Shown here: positions 40,451-54,109 of the stretch, piece after piece
Layout: each line of letters begins with the position of its first letter
Numbering within the stretch: the stretch's first letter is position 1
Source: Mycteria americana
Taxonomy: Eukaryota > Chordata > Aves > Ciconiiformes > Ciconiidae
Length of the DNA stretch: 64,000 nt
Direction of reading: 5' to 3'
Assembly: GCF_035582795.1 (NCBI RefSeq)
Contig: NC_134368.1
Coordinates: 12,940,001-13,004,000, forward strand
The notes under the pieces: generated by a model
What the model saw: only the letters and a program-made list of their open reading frames with translations
The model's database searches: none
Told to the model about the DNA's origin: nothing
Position numbers and translations under genes: made by a program

Positions 40451-42597
40451 AGGTGGAAATAAGACACTTCTTTCTTACTGGAAGTTAAATAGAACAATTC
40501 CGTTATCATGCTTGTCCCCCTGTTGCTGCTTCCTTTTCATTGAGCGCTTGTATCTCGGTTTTCAAAACACAGCTAACAGGAAGAAAGAAAACATATAGCT
40601 TGACATTTTCCATTTCCCTAACTATGCAGGTTGAGCGTTGGCTTTTTCCCCCTGCCTTTTGTCATTGCTTTAGGAGGAGTTGTGGATGACAGGAACACTG
40701 TCTCTCCCCCAACTCCTTCCCATTAAAGGGGGTTGAAGAAGAAAACTAGTAATATCCACTGAACAGATTCTGTCTCTCTCTTTAAAAGTGGTTTTCTAAG
40801 TATGAGAATAGGACCCAGTATATAAAAATAGGTTATATTTGAACTAGTTGTCTAAATGCTGCATGCAATACAATATTTCTCTTTCGTTCATCGTCTTCCC
40901 TCTAGGAGGCTCAGGACAACTTGTTAACACCTACTTTAAAGTTATCAGTGACAAGTACAGTTATTCTAGTTTTACAGAGATGGAAATCGAGACAAAGATT
41001 ATTTGCTGTCATATAGGAGTGCTATAGAAGTGCTGGAGAAATAGCCAAAGAGCCCAGAGGTGAATGTAAAATTGAATTAGCTTATCCCAAGAGGATTATT
41101 TACACATATTGGAAACCTCCCGGATGGTACAAGGTTACTGCCGTTGCTCCTCTGTGCATCAGTTCCCATCTCATCCAAAGAAAATGAGCACCAGCTACTG
41201 TTTGTTTCTCTCCTCATCTGATCTCACCTGAGCCCCTGGTGGATCAGGGGCAACTCTTCCGAATTTAACGTCTCCAGACTCTTCGAACCACTGCTGCTGT
41301 ACCTGAGACAACAGAACTCTGGTAGCCCCCAGATTTTTACTCATCTCATGCGGTGTGTTGCATTCCTCCAGGGCTCCAAACCAAGCAAGGCAGCTAGTGA
41401 AGCCTGCATTGCCTCCATGTAAAGGACATTTGACTGTGTGCACGCCCTTGATCTTCTGCTCTGCTTCATCTCCTGTACATCCCACATGTCATACAATACC
41501 TCAGTCTTGCAACTGTACTGCCATAATCTAGGTCATTTTCCCAAACTGACGCTAGAGTAGTTATTTTATTATTTCTTCTCCCCAGTTTCAACTCACATTT
41601 GTTTCACATTTTCTGTATTAGTCCACAAGCATCTTACAGCCAAGATAATTATAAACTTTGTCCTCAGAGAGAGTAAATCACAGCCTTGATCTCTATGAAA
41701 TTCAGTCGCAGGCATGAATTTAAAAAAAAAAATCCATACTATGTACTGTGTAGGCACTTAACTTTTTCCTCCAGTGCTGCTATGTGTTACACAGAAAAGT
41801 AAAGCAAATCTGTAATCAGGGTAAATGGACTTAGGAATCTGAGTACTCTCCAAAAATGGAAGATTGACTCCTTTATCACTGAAGTAACTTTAGGTTAGTT
41901 AGCAATTCTTAGTAAACTGTGTTGCAAGCAGTATCATTGTTCACGGTTGGTCTACAAACAAAAAAGTCCTAGCGAGCTTAAAAGATGCAATAGATTCCTG
42001 TAGAAGTTTTAACCCTCTCTTATGATTAATTTTCTTCATACCTCAGTAGCACTGAAACATACTTTCCACCCTCAATCCAGCTCTGAAAGCACCATAAGTC
42101 CAAAATTTCCAAGTTTAGATACTGAAAATTGTAGACTAAAATCCACAATTTCATAGCTGATTAAAAAAAAGCATGAACTTTAGGGGTGCGTTAAAAAAAA
42201 AATCAGATCCCTGTTGGAAAACTATAAAAGGCACCTGTGAATCTCAATACTTCATTTTGAGTGCTAGATTTGACAGAGTTCGGCCTGTGGCAGCTAATGC
42301 AGAGGAATAAAGTAGGAAGAATGCTTTTGTTACTGAACGGCAGCTCAGCTCACACAACATTACCTAGAAGAGGGAACAGAGAGCAGCACAGGAACTCCCA
42401 GCACATTCTCATAGCCATGACAGATCACATTTACACATGTTTTCCAGTTACTTCATTATTGGCACACCACTACTGAAATTATGCCCCTTTGGCTGCAATT
42501 CTAACACACTGATGATAAACCTCCAGTCAAATACCACAAGTACCTAAAATACAGCAAAAGATGGACACACAGATACAGAGCACAGGAGTTGTCCTAC

Positions 42598-42685
42598 CTT
42601 TTCCAAGTCTGATTTGCTATAACGTGCCGGTAAGGAGCAGACAGATCCGTGCCTTCCTCAGCTCTGCTCAAAACTGACTCCAGCA
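42598..42685 (-). other. SH3TC1: Candidate non-coding first exon of SH3TC1
   Basis: On the minus strand a stretch without homology to repeats ends in AAAAG|GTAGGA, an acceptable donor, and a cluster of transcription-factor-like motifs lies just upstream. SH3TC1 needs an upstream non-coding exon because its start-codon exon begins with a spliced acceptor. The 5' edge is a guess. The CpG island at 56.6 kb is the competing candidate. Confidence 0.3.
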
Positions 42686-42735
42686 CAGCTCTTCCTGTTT
42701 GACCTCCTTATCTTTCCTGTTGATTGCACAACCTG
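42685..42735 (-). promoter_or_regulatory. C/EBP-ETS-GATA-ETS motif cluster
   Basis: Coding-strand order: TTGTGCAAT (42731-42723, C/EBP-like), CAACAGGAAA (ETS-like), AAGATAAGG (42714-42706, GATA) and AAACAGGAAG (42700-42691, ETS-like), all within about 45 bp. There is no TATA box. This grouping is typical of myeloid or haematopoietic promoters; function here is inferred from motifs alone. Confidence 0.35.
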
Positions 42736-45700
42736 GCTTGGATGTGGCAAGTACAAAAAGTTGTCTATTAACCGATAATGTTAATTCAAAAACTTCTTTT
42801 TTTTAAAAAAAAGAAAAAAAAGAGACATATTCATGAGCATGGAGTTGAGATACTAAAGCTCATTAGGCAAAGCAGGAACGTATCAAGTGTGCTGGAAGGT
42901 TCATTGACACACTCCTGCTTTTCAAAGCAATAATTCATGTTGGCATTTTGCATTAGTGGCTAAAAGGCTCCATGGGACACATCCAGGCCATTGTGCTAAG
43001 CGAGCATTGTTCAGACAAAGTAACAAATAGTCCTTCGATGGAGTACCAGGCTTTGTTTCCCCTTTGCTTTTGATCACAGAATTAGATTTCTTGCTATCAT
43101 TCCAGCTACAAAAAGCCTGATGAAGAATTTTTTGACAGTGAATTTGCTCTGATACACTTGGTTTTAGATTGCAGAAGTGTAGAGTTTTGCAAATCTATCA
43201 TGCACTATGCAGCCATGAAGCATTAAATATCAGTTTTGGAAGTTAAGCAAGTCTGTTGTGGAGTATGTGCAGAGCATATCTTCTGTGTCACAAGACTTTA
43301 TCCAGATGCCATATCCTAAATGACCCACAAATCCATCATATTTCAAATCTGCTTGCTTTTTGCCCTCCATACCTTGAGATGTTTTTGTATTTTCTTCCTC
43401 CCTAACATACTGAAAATTTCACATACAGTTAATCACAGTTATGCTACTCTTCTTATAGGTAAGCACCGAGTACCCCGCATGCCATCAGTGCTGGCTGCGT
43501 TGCAGCAGGCACTACAAGAGAACAGAACAGTTAGACAGTGTCCACCCCAAAGACTGTACATCTGTTAGCTCAGACATCTCTAGTCGGCAAAATCCCAACG
43601 TTTGAGATACCAGGCCATTGACCAGTTGTGTGTGTGTTGGCAGGGGGGTGTTGTCCGGAGACACATCAAACAGTCGGAGAGCCTGTAGGAGTGGGCAGCA
43701 CCTGGAGAAGGTGGTTTGAGGCGATGGGTTGTCCCGCACAGAACTGCTGCCCTCCTACAGCTCTTGCCAGGGGGAACAGAAAACACTGACCCTTCAGATG
43801 CCTTAAAGAGCTTAGTTATGACTCCTGCTAACGTGTCTCAAGGAACACGCAACTTAAAAGTTGTTTTTAGACTTTATAAACTAGGTATTAATTACAAATC
43901 ATACTCTCATTTACCTTACTTCATTCCGTCACACCATGTTAACATGAATTATAAATGCTGCTTCACACTGATCGGCCAATCTGTTCCTGCAGTATGCTTG
44001 GGAACTCTCCATCTTTCCAGAAATTATGAAGTTGGAAGGTATTCAAGTCATTGTATAAATCACAACTAACCAATCATCCCACAGGGCTCTCCTCCCACTG
44101 GAATTAATTTGATATTGCACTATAATGCAATACACGAAGCATGCCACTTCAGGTTTAATTAATTTATGTAGTAGCTATGCCAACAGCATGATACACCACA
44201 TTTCTGCCACCATTTTACTGACCAATTTTCTATGAGTTTCATAAATGTCTAAATCTTTTAATCACATTTATTTTATTTGTATATTTAAGGATAATCTTCA
44301 GTCACATTTATAACTTCAGTTCTTCACTGGTATTCTTATCACCTCTTCTTTTATGTGGACTTAAGGTACTTTTATGTGGACTTTTGCAAAAAAAAAAAAA
44401 AACAACAAACAAAAAAAATCATTAACCCTATGTTTTTCCCAATGAATACCAATCTTCCATGCTCTATTTCTATGGCCTAATCATTGTAGAATCTATCACT
44501 GATTAGCGTGTCCCTAAAATCTCAAAAAACACAACTAATTTTTATTTTAGAGAAGTGAAATTAGGAGAGATGCAACTTGCTTTAAGGAAACAAGTAGCAA
44601 AATACCAACAACTGAACTCCAGGCTCCTAAGCTCCCTTTCAATACCTACTCCTTCAGCTGTCCTCTACAATTTTACTCCAAAGTGTATTTCATCACACCA
44701 TGCACGGTACTTCGGTTCTTGAGGGTGTCTATTGACATGTAGTTCAAGTGGAAACAAGGAAAACAAAGTTTTCAGCTTCAGGGTAATGACAGCAAAAGTT
44801 GGCCCCGAACATCCTGTTGTCTTATTAAAACAGTACCAATCTGCATTACAGAAGTGTAAGTGAATAACCTTCTTGAAGATGTGAACAGCTGCTCTCATGA
44901 AATAACTCCAGAGACCAATAGATTATAGCAAACAGGAGAAACAAAGGCAGCACAGAGTGACTTCTGTATTAGTAATTGTACCCCTCACACTCCATTTTAA
45001 TCACTAGAAATTGTGCTACCTGTTCAGGTTTTCTTATGCTAAAAAATAGGCTTGGGAATACTTCTTTAACTAGCAAAATTACATGAAGACCTGATGGCCC
45101 TGTTTATGTTTGGTTGTCCCTGATCTTTTCAGGATTATCAAAAGAAGCTGCCAGGAGGCCGAGGAGGACATTGCGTGTTGAAACAAGACACTTCCTCTAA
45201 TTGTCTCCCTCCGGCATTGCTTTTCATCATCCTGTTTGTCTGCCCTTCTGCAGCTGCATGTTTGTCTGACCGCTTTCCCCTACAGCAGCTTGGTTTAGGA
45301 AAACCAACACATTGTAATATTCAGGCCAAGTTATACCTTCCAGTATAACTATTATTCCATCACAGCTGGGGACGTACCTATGAAGGAGTAGTCCACTGCC
45401 AAAGGGACTAACTTTAACATGTAATCACATTGAAATGTAACTCATTTGACTATTTACTGATAACTGTTAGCAAATCTACGCCAGAAGAGGTCTTCCTACC
45501 CGCTTTAGTAAATTCCTGTCTGATCTTTCATCTCAAGTCCACTAAATGTTACAAAGCTTAGTTCCCCTTGATGAACCCTATCATAAAAGAGATCCTCTTC
45601 TGCTTAATGTTTTGCTCCAATTAGCATTCTTCACTATTTACAGCTAGCATGGCAAGCTTGAAATCACACAAGATACTGCTTTCTTGGCTGAATTAGTCTC

Positions 45701-48700
45701 TATTGGTTCCTCTTTCATCCAGTGATTGAGGTATACTCACTTAAAAAAAAAAGTAGTGTAATGCAATCTGAACTGCAAAGCTCACAGCAAAATATCAGTT
45801 GGGCCCCCAGATGTGAAATCTATTCAGCTTGAATTGTGAACTTACAGTAGGAACCTTTTACTTAGCAAATTTACCCAAATAATTATATTAATTTTAGCAG
45901 GATTAGCAGCATGGATGGATTATTAGTTGTGTTATCATGTTCATACTATGGTTACACAAAACTTTCACAGAAATAGGTTTAGCCATATGTTTCCTTTTGA
46001 TTAGCATGTTATCTCTCCACAGTAACTGCATATAGACTTAGCTAAAGAGTTAAAGTATTTTCTCATGGAGTCCTGTCGTCTTTTCGTCTGCCCAGTTGGA
46101 ACCCAGATAGCTTTACTTCCCCCAGGTCTTGAAAAAAACACAACCCCAGATCCACAGCCTGGTTCAGAAAGGAGAAACAGAAAAGATGAAAAGAAAAATA
46201 TACTGCCATCCATCTGTACGGAAATGCTGTCGCCTTGTAGTCTGCAGGAAAATGCTGAGTCAAAACATCCAGCTGTTACACCGCTTAAACAGTTCCTAAG
46301 CTATTTACCCAGCTCACTAAATAATAGCTAAGTTTACTTACAATTACCAAATGTTAATAATAGATGTTACTCAGCTTGTTATTCCTCAGCACAAGCCATA
46401 ACACGGTACACACCTGACAAAGCTTCCTCCTAAGTTTAGCAGCTCCCAAGAGCCACTGTTACTCACTCGAGGACATTTTTGGCCACAGACCGAAAACCCA
46501 ACGTGCTCCTACCAAGGAAACAATTTGGGCTCATATCCAAATCCCAGCAGGCAAGAAGGTCGTGATAGGATTCCCTGTTCTGTCTCAGCCATGTCATGGA
46601 CCATAGGCCGCTGCGCATTAGAGAAAGAGAAACCTAAAACAGTTTCACCAGCTCAGAATAAAAATTGATAATTAGCACTTACCACTTAGAAGATTAATCA
46701 TCTCCTTCCTTTACTCTCTGGGTCACCAGGATTTATTTTCTGCCCCACAGGGATAACAACCTTCCCTAATTAGGCAGAAACTTTTGAGTCACACATGGCA
46801 CAGAAAGCTTTTACTTCTCCATGAGCTCAAACAAAAAACATTCAGAGAGCTTGTGTTCACAAACTCCAGTACAGGGAATGAACTTTCTCTATTTTTTTTT
46901 TAACTTTGAAAGTGAAGTTGATTTCCTTATATCTTCTCTTGCCTACTGGGATTAACAAACCACCTGGTAAACAAGGCCTACTAAAACATCTGACAAAGCC
47001 TTAAAAATTTAGGTAACACATGCTAATATGGAAGCAACAATACTATTCTTCTTCAAACCTGCAACTATTAAAAGGGGAAAAAATGTCTACATGCAATTCA
47101 ATTTATAGTTAAACTCCCACAGAACACCTGCTCTTTTAAAAAAAAATATTTTTACCCTTCTCAGTCTAAAAACTCACCTTTTATAGCATTGCAGGTGATT
47201 TAAAGGAAAATGGGTACTGCCTTTTATAATCAGGTGAATTGATTTTTTATTAAAGGTTAACTTTTTTCAGCTGCTTGAAGTTTGCAGGTAGAAATAAGAG
47301 TTTATTCTTAAGGAAAGATTTGTAACCTTCTTATAGATAGCCAGGAAATACTTATATAATGATATATTGATTTGAGATTATTATTTCGTTGTTTGAATTA
47401 ATTTGGTGTCTCTTTTCCTTCTGAGAAATCTTTTGTTTTCCTTCTTAGGCATTCAGAAAAGGGCACAAATCAAGGTTTTTTCCTGAGTGAGATTTCTGTC
47501 ACAGTTTTCCTGTTAGCTTTTAAAACAGAGAAAACTATGTCAGTATATGTGAAACTGTTTATTGTGAGGACTGGAGTAGAAAGCCATGGCTCCAGGATTT
47601 TAAAGAAGAAGGGGGAGGAGCAGCAGCAATGAATATTTAGCTCTGTTTCAATTCCTTCTCCCTTCTAAGGATTTGCATAAATGTATACTATTCGAAATAT
47701 ATTTTTATATTTCTATATACATGTTCACGCTCTTTTTTTTACTAGGGTGCTAAAGCACTTCTGGGATGGATAAAAAGACTTTCAACAGAAAAGCACTTAT
47801 AATCCTTAGCTGTACACTGAAACACTTGATTTGCAGTCCTGAAATTTTACCCATCTGCTTGGTGATTCTGCTTAGTGCTAGAAAATGCAGGGCGAGGGAA
47901 CTTTATTTATGGGAGCTTGAATATACATGGAATACAGATATCTCATGAGCTAGTTTTGGTATTGAGGAAGTAAATTTTGACTTACTTAGGCATCCGAAGT
48001 GGAGGAAAGATATTTCAATGTGGATTCAGTGGAAACGAAGGCTTGCTTTTGCCTCTGCTGATGTTCTGTGGAAGAACATGCCTGGAGGAATACCTGGAGG
48101 ACCCAAAATGATAGATAGCCACCAGGCCAGAAACGATCATAGAACTGCAATTTATCATCCTATAATCTCTGTGCCATTCATGAGGTGCAACACAGTTTAG
48201 TGTCAGTAGCTTTTGTGTATAACGGAATGAATAGTGGTGGTAGGCATGCCGCATGAGGGTTTTCCCTTTGATCAAGGCAGACCAAAATGCTATCTTCTTA
48301 TAGTTTGGGGTTAACATCTCCAGCCACCAAAATGTCTACAGTATAGAAAATCCTATGTTGATAATTTTGACTTTAACAAATCACTGTAAAAGTCCACATC
48401 CATGTAAAACTAGCAAAGTAATTGAGATTTTTCCAAATTACTGCTGCCCTCTAGTTGAGACCTGAAGAAGGGCTCACGTGCAAAATGGTGTCCATGTTTT
48501 GCAGCTTTATCTGTAGATCAAAGTTACAACTTCTAGTAACATCTTCCCTCTTATATGTATCTTTTTAGGGCACTTGGCCACAGAAACCACAACTAAGTCT
48601 ATAAAAAGATGGTAATAAACATAACAAGCACAACACTTTTTGCTTCTTAAGCATCCAGCCTTGGCATGCTTGATGCAGTATTTCTTAGAAGAATAGTCTT

Positions 48701-51079
48701 TAAAAGGTATAATGCAATCAACGGGCTTGAGAAATATGAGGAAAGATTTTCTATTTAATAGAGAAGATCTGAGGCACAGTGGAGTTTTTGTCAATATGAA
48801 TCTGAAAATTGTCAAAACTCTAGATGCTTCCAATTTAAATTTTAGCCTTTGAGCCATCTTACAATTTCATTTACAGACTTCTGATTAAGTAAAATATACT
48901 TTCACTTGCCATCACAGACAATAATGACATTAAGGTGTGAATGTGTAGGGGCATGCTATAAAAAGACTCAATATGTTTAAGAGTGTGCAACTAAAAAGAA
49001 AAATTATAATAAGCCTTAATACATTCTGGGCTCACTCCATTAAATGTACAGTATGTGTCCTATCCATGCATTATATTCAGTAATATTTTTTCCATTTTTT
49101 CCCATGTTTGGGAAACATGTTATGTTTCCATTCCTCCTTATTTTCTAGTTGACATCTGTGCATACGTTACCTACAGACCTCACCTAAAACCTTGAAGTTA
49201 TCTTTTAGGTAGGCTTGGCCCAGGCCATTACATACAGACTGGGACCTTCACCTTGTATCATTAAGTCTGGAACGCAATACTGATAGTACAAGGCAGCTTT
49301 AATGCAGCTGGGAACACGGACAGGAGCATCCAGTCACAGCGGCATTTTTCTAGGGCCTGATGTCTTCAGGTGCAGGTACGTTCCCTGGCAGAGCGTGCCG
49401 AAAGCTTCTGTAAACTGTCACGCATCTTACCAGGCAAAGCCTCGCTTACAGATGGTGCTATGTGAGAATTTTATCACCCAGGAAGAGTCTAAATTCTGCT
49501 TTAATACGATACTGTATTTTTTTTTACATAAGAAGAGCGTTAGGAAAGCAATGTAGGACAAGCACAGGAAGTCAGCATACATCAGCCTGTCCTGCAAAAC
49601 ACAGTTAAATTGACTGAGGGCGATGGATTGTAGTATCGTCTACTTGAAGTGAGAAGCCGTAGCTTCACATAAAGAGCAATTTTCCCAGGAGTCGCATTTG
49701 CAAGAGATCACAATATGCTTAATATGCGTTAACTCTCCGCAACAGGCACAAAAGGGACAGTATTATAGTTCTTGCTTGTTTACTACAGAAAGCACAACAT
49801 TATTTACATGTTTACAGCCAGGAGTACGGATATCACTGGTTACACAGACGGTGTTACATTGCACTGAAATCCTTGCAAGCTTCATCTGCTGTTCTCAAAA
49901 TAAAATTAAATTTTTGCCAATGTTTTGAGAAAAGGTCTCAAGTGTAGTGACTTTTATATTATTCATGCTTTGTCTTGGCTCTTCCCCAAACCCTCCTTTG
50001 CATTTGTATTTCTGCACATTTCATTGCTGTAACCTGGGTGCTTGTCATTCTTGTGTACAAATTATATATTGACGCTAATCATTACCTGCTAGACTTCCTG
50101 TCATATGCCACGGCCGGTGATATTAAAATGTATTTGTTCTGACCAACTTTCCAAAAGCTGACTGCTGACATGAGAGAACAGTCCTTGATTGTCTCACTGT
50201 AACAAAGATTTCTTTCATCCGCAGCCATTGTTCCCTTTGATGTTATTTCATTCTTTCTGTTTTCAAAGTTTGCCTGGGAGTTTTATTTGACCTACTGATC
50301 ATAATGCATTTAGGTTTGTAATGAGTAACTGATGTCTAAGTTATAACTGCTGATGCAATATTTATATTCCGCCTACGGTGTGAGAGGAGCTTTGCATAAA
50401 AGCTGTTACAGACATCCCGATAGTGCGACACAGACATCTCAATATAGTGCTACGTTATTATTTCATTACAGCTGCTTCACACTAATTCATTATTTATAAA
50501 CACGTGCATTTCTGGCTCAGTGAGTAGATGGCAATTTATTTCCATACCCAGAATCTCATTTTAAGATCCCAGCCTGTTATTCTTCTGAAACTTCAGACCT
50601 GACTTTTATTTTATTTACTATCAATGCCATATTATGACAACACAGTAAGGTGGTAGAGAGGTAACTACGGTCACACAAACGGGTTACAAACACAAGCGTG
50701 GCTTATTTTGGCAACTGTCCCAGAACCAGTAATTCCCTGATATAGTAGCTTTAATGTCAAAAAAGTCATAACTCAGATTTGAGATTGGACACAAAATTAG
50801 ACTAGTTCAGGTCTAGTTACAGGACTGTAACCCAGGCAAAGTAGTCCAGCCCTGAATTCCTAAGAGACATATGACCAAAAAAAATAAAGTAGAAATGTTT
50901 TTAATATACATATTTTTAGGGAGAATCAAAGAAGAGAATCAGTAAAAAGCAGAAGAGGGGTCATGACAGCATGTCATGACAGGTTCTTAGTCTTCTGTGA
51001 TACAAAATAATTGCTATTTTTGAAGTAATAGGAAAATGACACATTTCTGGAAAGTTATGGTACCCGTTTGTATTTGGTT
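42736..51079. other. Gene-poor intergenic or intronic DNA
   Basis: No exon, RNA gene or known mobile element was recognised. Small features: a direct duplication of CTTTTATGTGGACTT at about 44348 and 44369 followed by an A run to 44402, and a 22-bp imperfect tandem pair at 50411-50453. Open frames here are all under 120 codons and unsupported. Confidence 0.6.
50411..50453. repeat. Imperfect 22-bp tandem duplication
   Basis: CAGACATCCCGATAGTGCGA is followed directly by CAGACATCTCAATATAGTGC; the copies differ by a few substitutions and small indels. Nothing else marks the site. Confidence 0.7.
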
Positions 51080-52211
51080 TGTGTGGGAAGGTTTTGGAAG
51101 TGGGGGGGCTACAGGGGTGGCTTCTGTGAGAAGCTGCTAGAAGTTTCCCCCATGTCCGACAGAGCCAATGCCAGCTGGCTCCAAGACAGACCTGCTGCTG
51201 GCCAAGGCTGAGCCCATCAGCGAGGGTGGTAGTGCCTCTCTGATAACGTATTTAAGAAGGGGAAAACACCTGTGCAACAGCAACTGCAGCCAGAGAGAGG
51301 AGTGAGAATATGTGAGAGGACCAGCCCTGCAGACACCAAGGGCAGTGGAGAAGGAGGGGCAGGAGGTGCTCCAGGCGCCGGAGCAGAGATTCCCCTGCAG
51401 CCCCTGGTGAAGGCCATGGTGAGGCAGGCTGTGCCCCTGCAGCCCATGGAGGCCCACGGTGGAGCAGATATCCACTGCAGCCCGTGGAGGACCCCATGCC
51501 GGAGCAGGTGGGTGCACCCGAAGGAGACCGTGGCCCCGTGGGAAGCCCACGCTGGAGCAGGCTCCTGGCAGGACCTGTGGACCCGTGGAGAGAGGAGCCC
51601 ACGCTGGAGCAGGTTTGCTGGCAGGACTTGTGACCCCGCGGGGGACCCACGCTGGAGCAGCCTGTTCCTGAAGGACTGCACCCCATGGAAGGGACCCACG
51701 CTGGAGCAGTTCATGAAGAACTGCAGCCCCTGGGAAGGACTCACGCTGGAGAAGTTCGTGGAGGACTGTCTCCCGTGGGAGGGACCCCAGGCTGGAGCAG
51801 GGGAAGAGTGTGAGGAGTCCTGCCCTGAGGAGGAGGGAGCGGCAGAGACAACGTGTGATGAGCTGACCACAACCCCCATTCCCCGTCCCCTGCGCTGGTC
51901 AGGGGGAGGAGGCAGAGAATTCGGGAGTGAAGCTGAGCCTGGGAAGAAGGGAGGGGTGGGGGGAAGGTGTTTTAAGATTTGGTTTTATTTCTCATTATCC
52001 TACTCTTATTTGATTGGTAATAAATTAAACTAATTTCCTCGAGTCGAGTCTATTTTGCCCATGATGGTAATTGCTGAGTGATCTCCCCTGTCCTGATCTC
52101 GACCCAGGAGCCTCCCGTTGCATTTTCCCTCCCCTGTCCAGCTGAGGAGGGCAGTGACAGGCCGGCTTTGGTGGGCACCTGGCGTCCAGCCAGGGTCAAC
52201 CCACCACAACA
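51080..52211 (+). mobile_element. LTR of an avian ERVL-like endogenous retrovirus, probably solo
   Basis: Starts TGTGTGGGAAGG and ends with CCAGGGTCAACCCACCACA plus ACA. In the plus direction it has a TATA-like TATTTAAG at 51249-51256, a GC-rich section of imperfect CACGCTGGAGCAG units (51480-51800), and an AATAAA in GGTAATAAATTAAAC near 52020. This arrangement and the terminal sequence match an LTR I recognise as abundant in bird genomes. No internal gag, pol or env sequence or second LTR is in the window, so it is probably a solo LTR. I could not find a clear target-site duplication. The 253-codon plus frame and the minus frames inside it are by-products of the GC-rich repeats, not genes. 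Confidence 0.85.
51480..51800 (+). repeat. Imperfect GC-rich repeats inside the LTR
   Basis: Units of roughly 45-70 bp share CCCACGCTGGAGCAG followed by a variable stretch with TGCAGCCC or TGTGGACCC and a GTGGGAGGGA-like end. Copy to copy divergence is moderate. It is part of the LTR, upstream of its polyadenylation signal. Confidence 0.8.
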
Positions 52212-54109
52212 TTCGAGGGAAAATTTCTCATTTAAAACATAAGCACTTCAAAATAAATTAATATTCTAGGATTACTTTTTGTCTTCCAGAAGATATAATA
52301 GTTGTCAAAAGACAGCAGCTTGGAATGAATATGAGCCTAATAATTAGATTTCAGTTTTAAAAGTAAAGAAATACCAAAGTTTCTTAGGAGCTTAAGCTCA
52401 GTTTTCAGGACTACCTAACAGAATTTAAAGGTATGAAATACAGAGATGCACAGTAGGATTCACAAAAGGAAATCTAATTTATGTGGGCTTTTTTCTGTTT
52501 TGTTTTTTTTTTTTTCTCATGAGATATCCATTTAGGACATTTTTAGAAGGATTTGAACAACTAATAGTATAGCTGGCACAAACTGACTAATTGTTTTTTA
52601 AGTTTTCTCCAAGTTGCTATTTGACCTGAATATCTTGTGATCCTATGTCAGCTTTGAACATGAAGCTAAGGGCCAACTTCTTTTCCTTCATCAGGTTAAA
52701 TATCTACTTGAACTTGTGGTCTTCTATATTCTGGATTAGCATGTAAATCACTTCTGGCAACTGTCTGGATGATGCTTTTTTTTCACAAGTATTTTTTTTG
52801 CTGAAGAGACAAAGGTTCTGCTTCATTCCCAGCGCAGAAGTTCTAGTTCCTCTCCCTCTTGCTGGACCCTCCATCACTGAGATGCTTTTAAAATATGTCC
52901 CCTTTCGTACTCAGTTGGCCTTTCATACCTAAAAAGCTTTGCAGGCAAACAATCAAATAAAAGTAATATTTTTATTGTGCTGAAAGCCCATCGTCTCCCC
53001 ATTGTTGGAAAGTTGTGTAATGTTAGAAACAATCCTTTTTGCTTCCTTTAGCTGGACTTTTTCAAGAAAGTCACTAAATAAAAATATTGTATGGCAACTT
53101 TGCTGTGAAACTGAATTTTAAAATACTCGTATTATTAACTGAATATTACCCCAATTTAATTCCCTGAATTTTGAAGGTAATAAAAGGAAAAAAATGAAGA
53201 AAGGGAAATACTTTTTGATGTGGTTAACTTCACTTAAATACACAGGGGAAAAGAACCCAAACTTTCTGGCTGCTTGAGCTACACCAGCTTCTGCAAGAAT
53301 GTGTATTTTGTCAGTCCATAAATCGGCAGTATACTTCACATATAGAAGCACACTGTCAAGTGTAAAGCCAATATCTGTTAATGAATATACACTATATTCA
53401 TAGTTCCATTTTGGTTTACATTTAAAGTGCTCACTCTTTTTTCCTGTACATGAAGCCGTATTCCCTTACTTGTTGAGGGAAGATATATGAAGATATATCC
53501 CCTTACTTGTTGAGGATGCATTTCTGATAACTGAGGTGGCTAGCAATTCAATAGGTAGTGAAGACTGGTTTTTTTAATACATCTAATGTAATAGAGAAAG
53601 ATGCGTGAATGTACTTAAGAAACACATACAGTTTAAATACACGGGGACAGTAAAATACAATGTAAGTTCTTCCATAACACTGTCGAAATAACATTAGTGG
53701 AGAAATATTAGAAAACATTTGTATATTAAAAAGTAAACTTTTTTGCCATGCATAGAGTTTTCTAAGCTCTTCCACAAAATAATGATGCTCTTAAAACAAT
53801 TCAGGATGACATTGAGGATGTGGAGGAAGAAGCAGGATCATCAGGATTGCTACGTGCCAATTCAGTTTCCCATAACGACAGAAGTGGTGCAAAGCGCTGA
53901 CAGTTTAGAAGCTGACTTTTCAGCCTTCTTTGCAGTGGCTGGACAAGCTGATTGCTTTTAAAAATGAAAATCAAGATATGAGTGACTACTCACCTGAGAT
54001 TTGAATTGGTAACCTGAGACTGAATCTTACAGCGCCCCGATGAGTGTATGTGCCCATTCTCAGGATGGATCATTGTCCTAAAAGACCTCAGCTGTTTCGT
54101 CTATGAGAC
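52212..54109. other. Intergenic DNA, no gene recognised
   Basis: AT-rich. A local duplication of CCCTTACTTGTTGAGG sits at about 53463 and 53500. A short acidic plus-strand frame at about 53770-53900 is discussed under findings. Nothing else stands out. Confidence 0.55.

Larger units (their letters stand above)
36989..42597. other. Probable 5' UTR intron of SH3TC1, no coding exon seen
   Basis: AT-rich non-coding DNA. It includes a short CATA-rich microsatellite at 38156-38203 and a GC-richer patch at 40090-40450 with a 137-codon plus-strand frame that I do not credit. The right part carries the 24-bp palindrome. No further repeat family was recognised. Confidence 0.5.

Noticed and set aside
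51217-52033. Long open frames on both strands (253 codons plus, 220 and 144 codons minus)
   Set aside because: They lie wholly inside an LTR and are kept open by GC-rich internal repeats; overlapping frames on both strands are equally long and none resembles a known protein.
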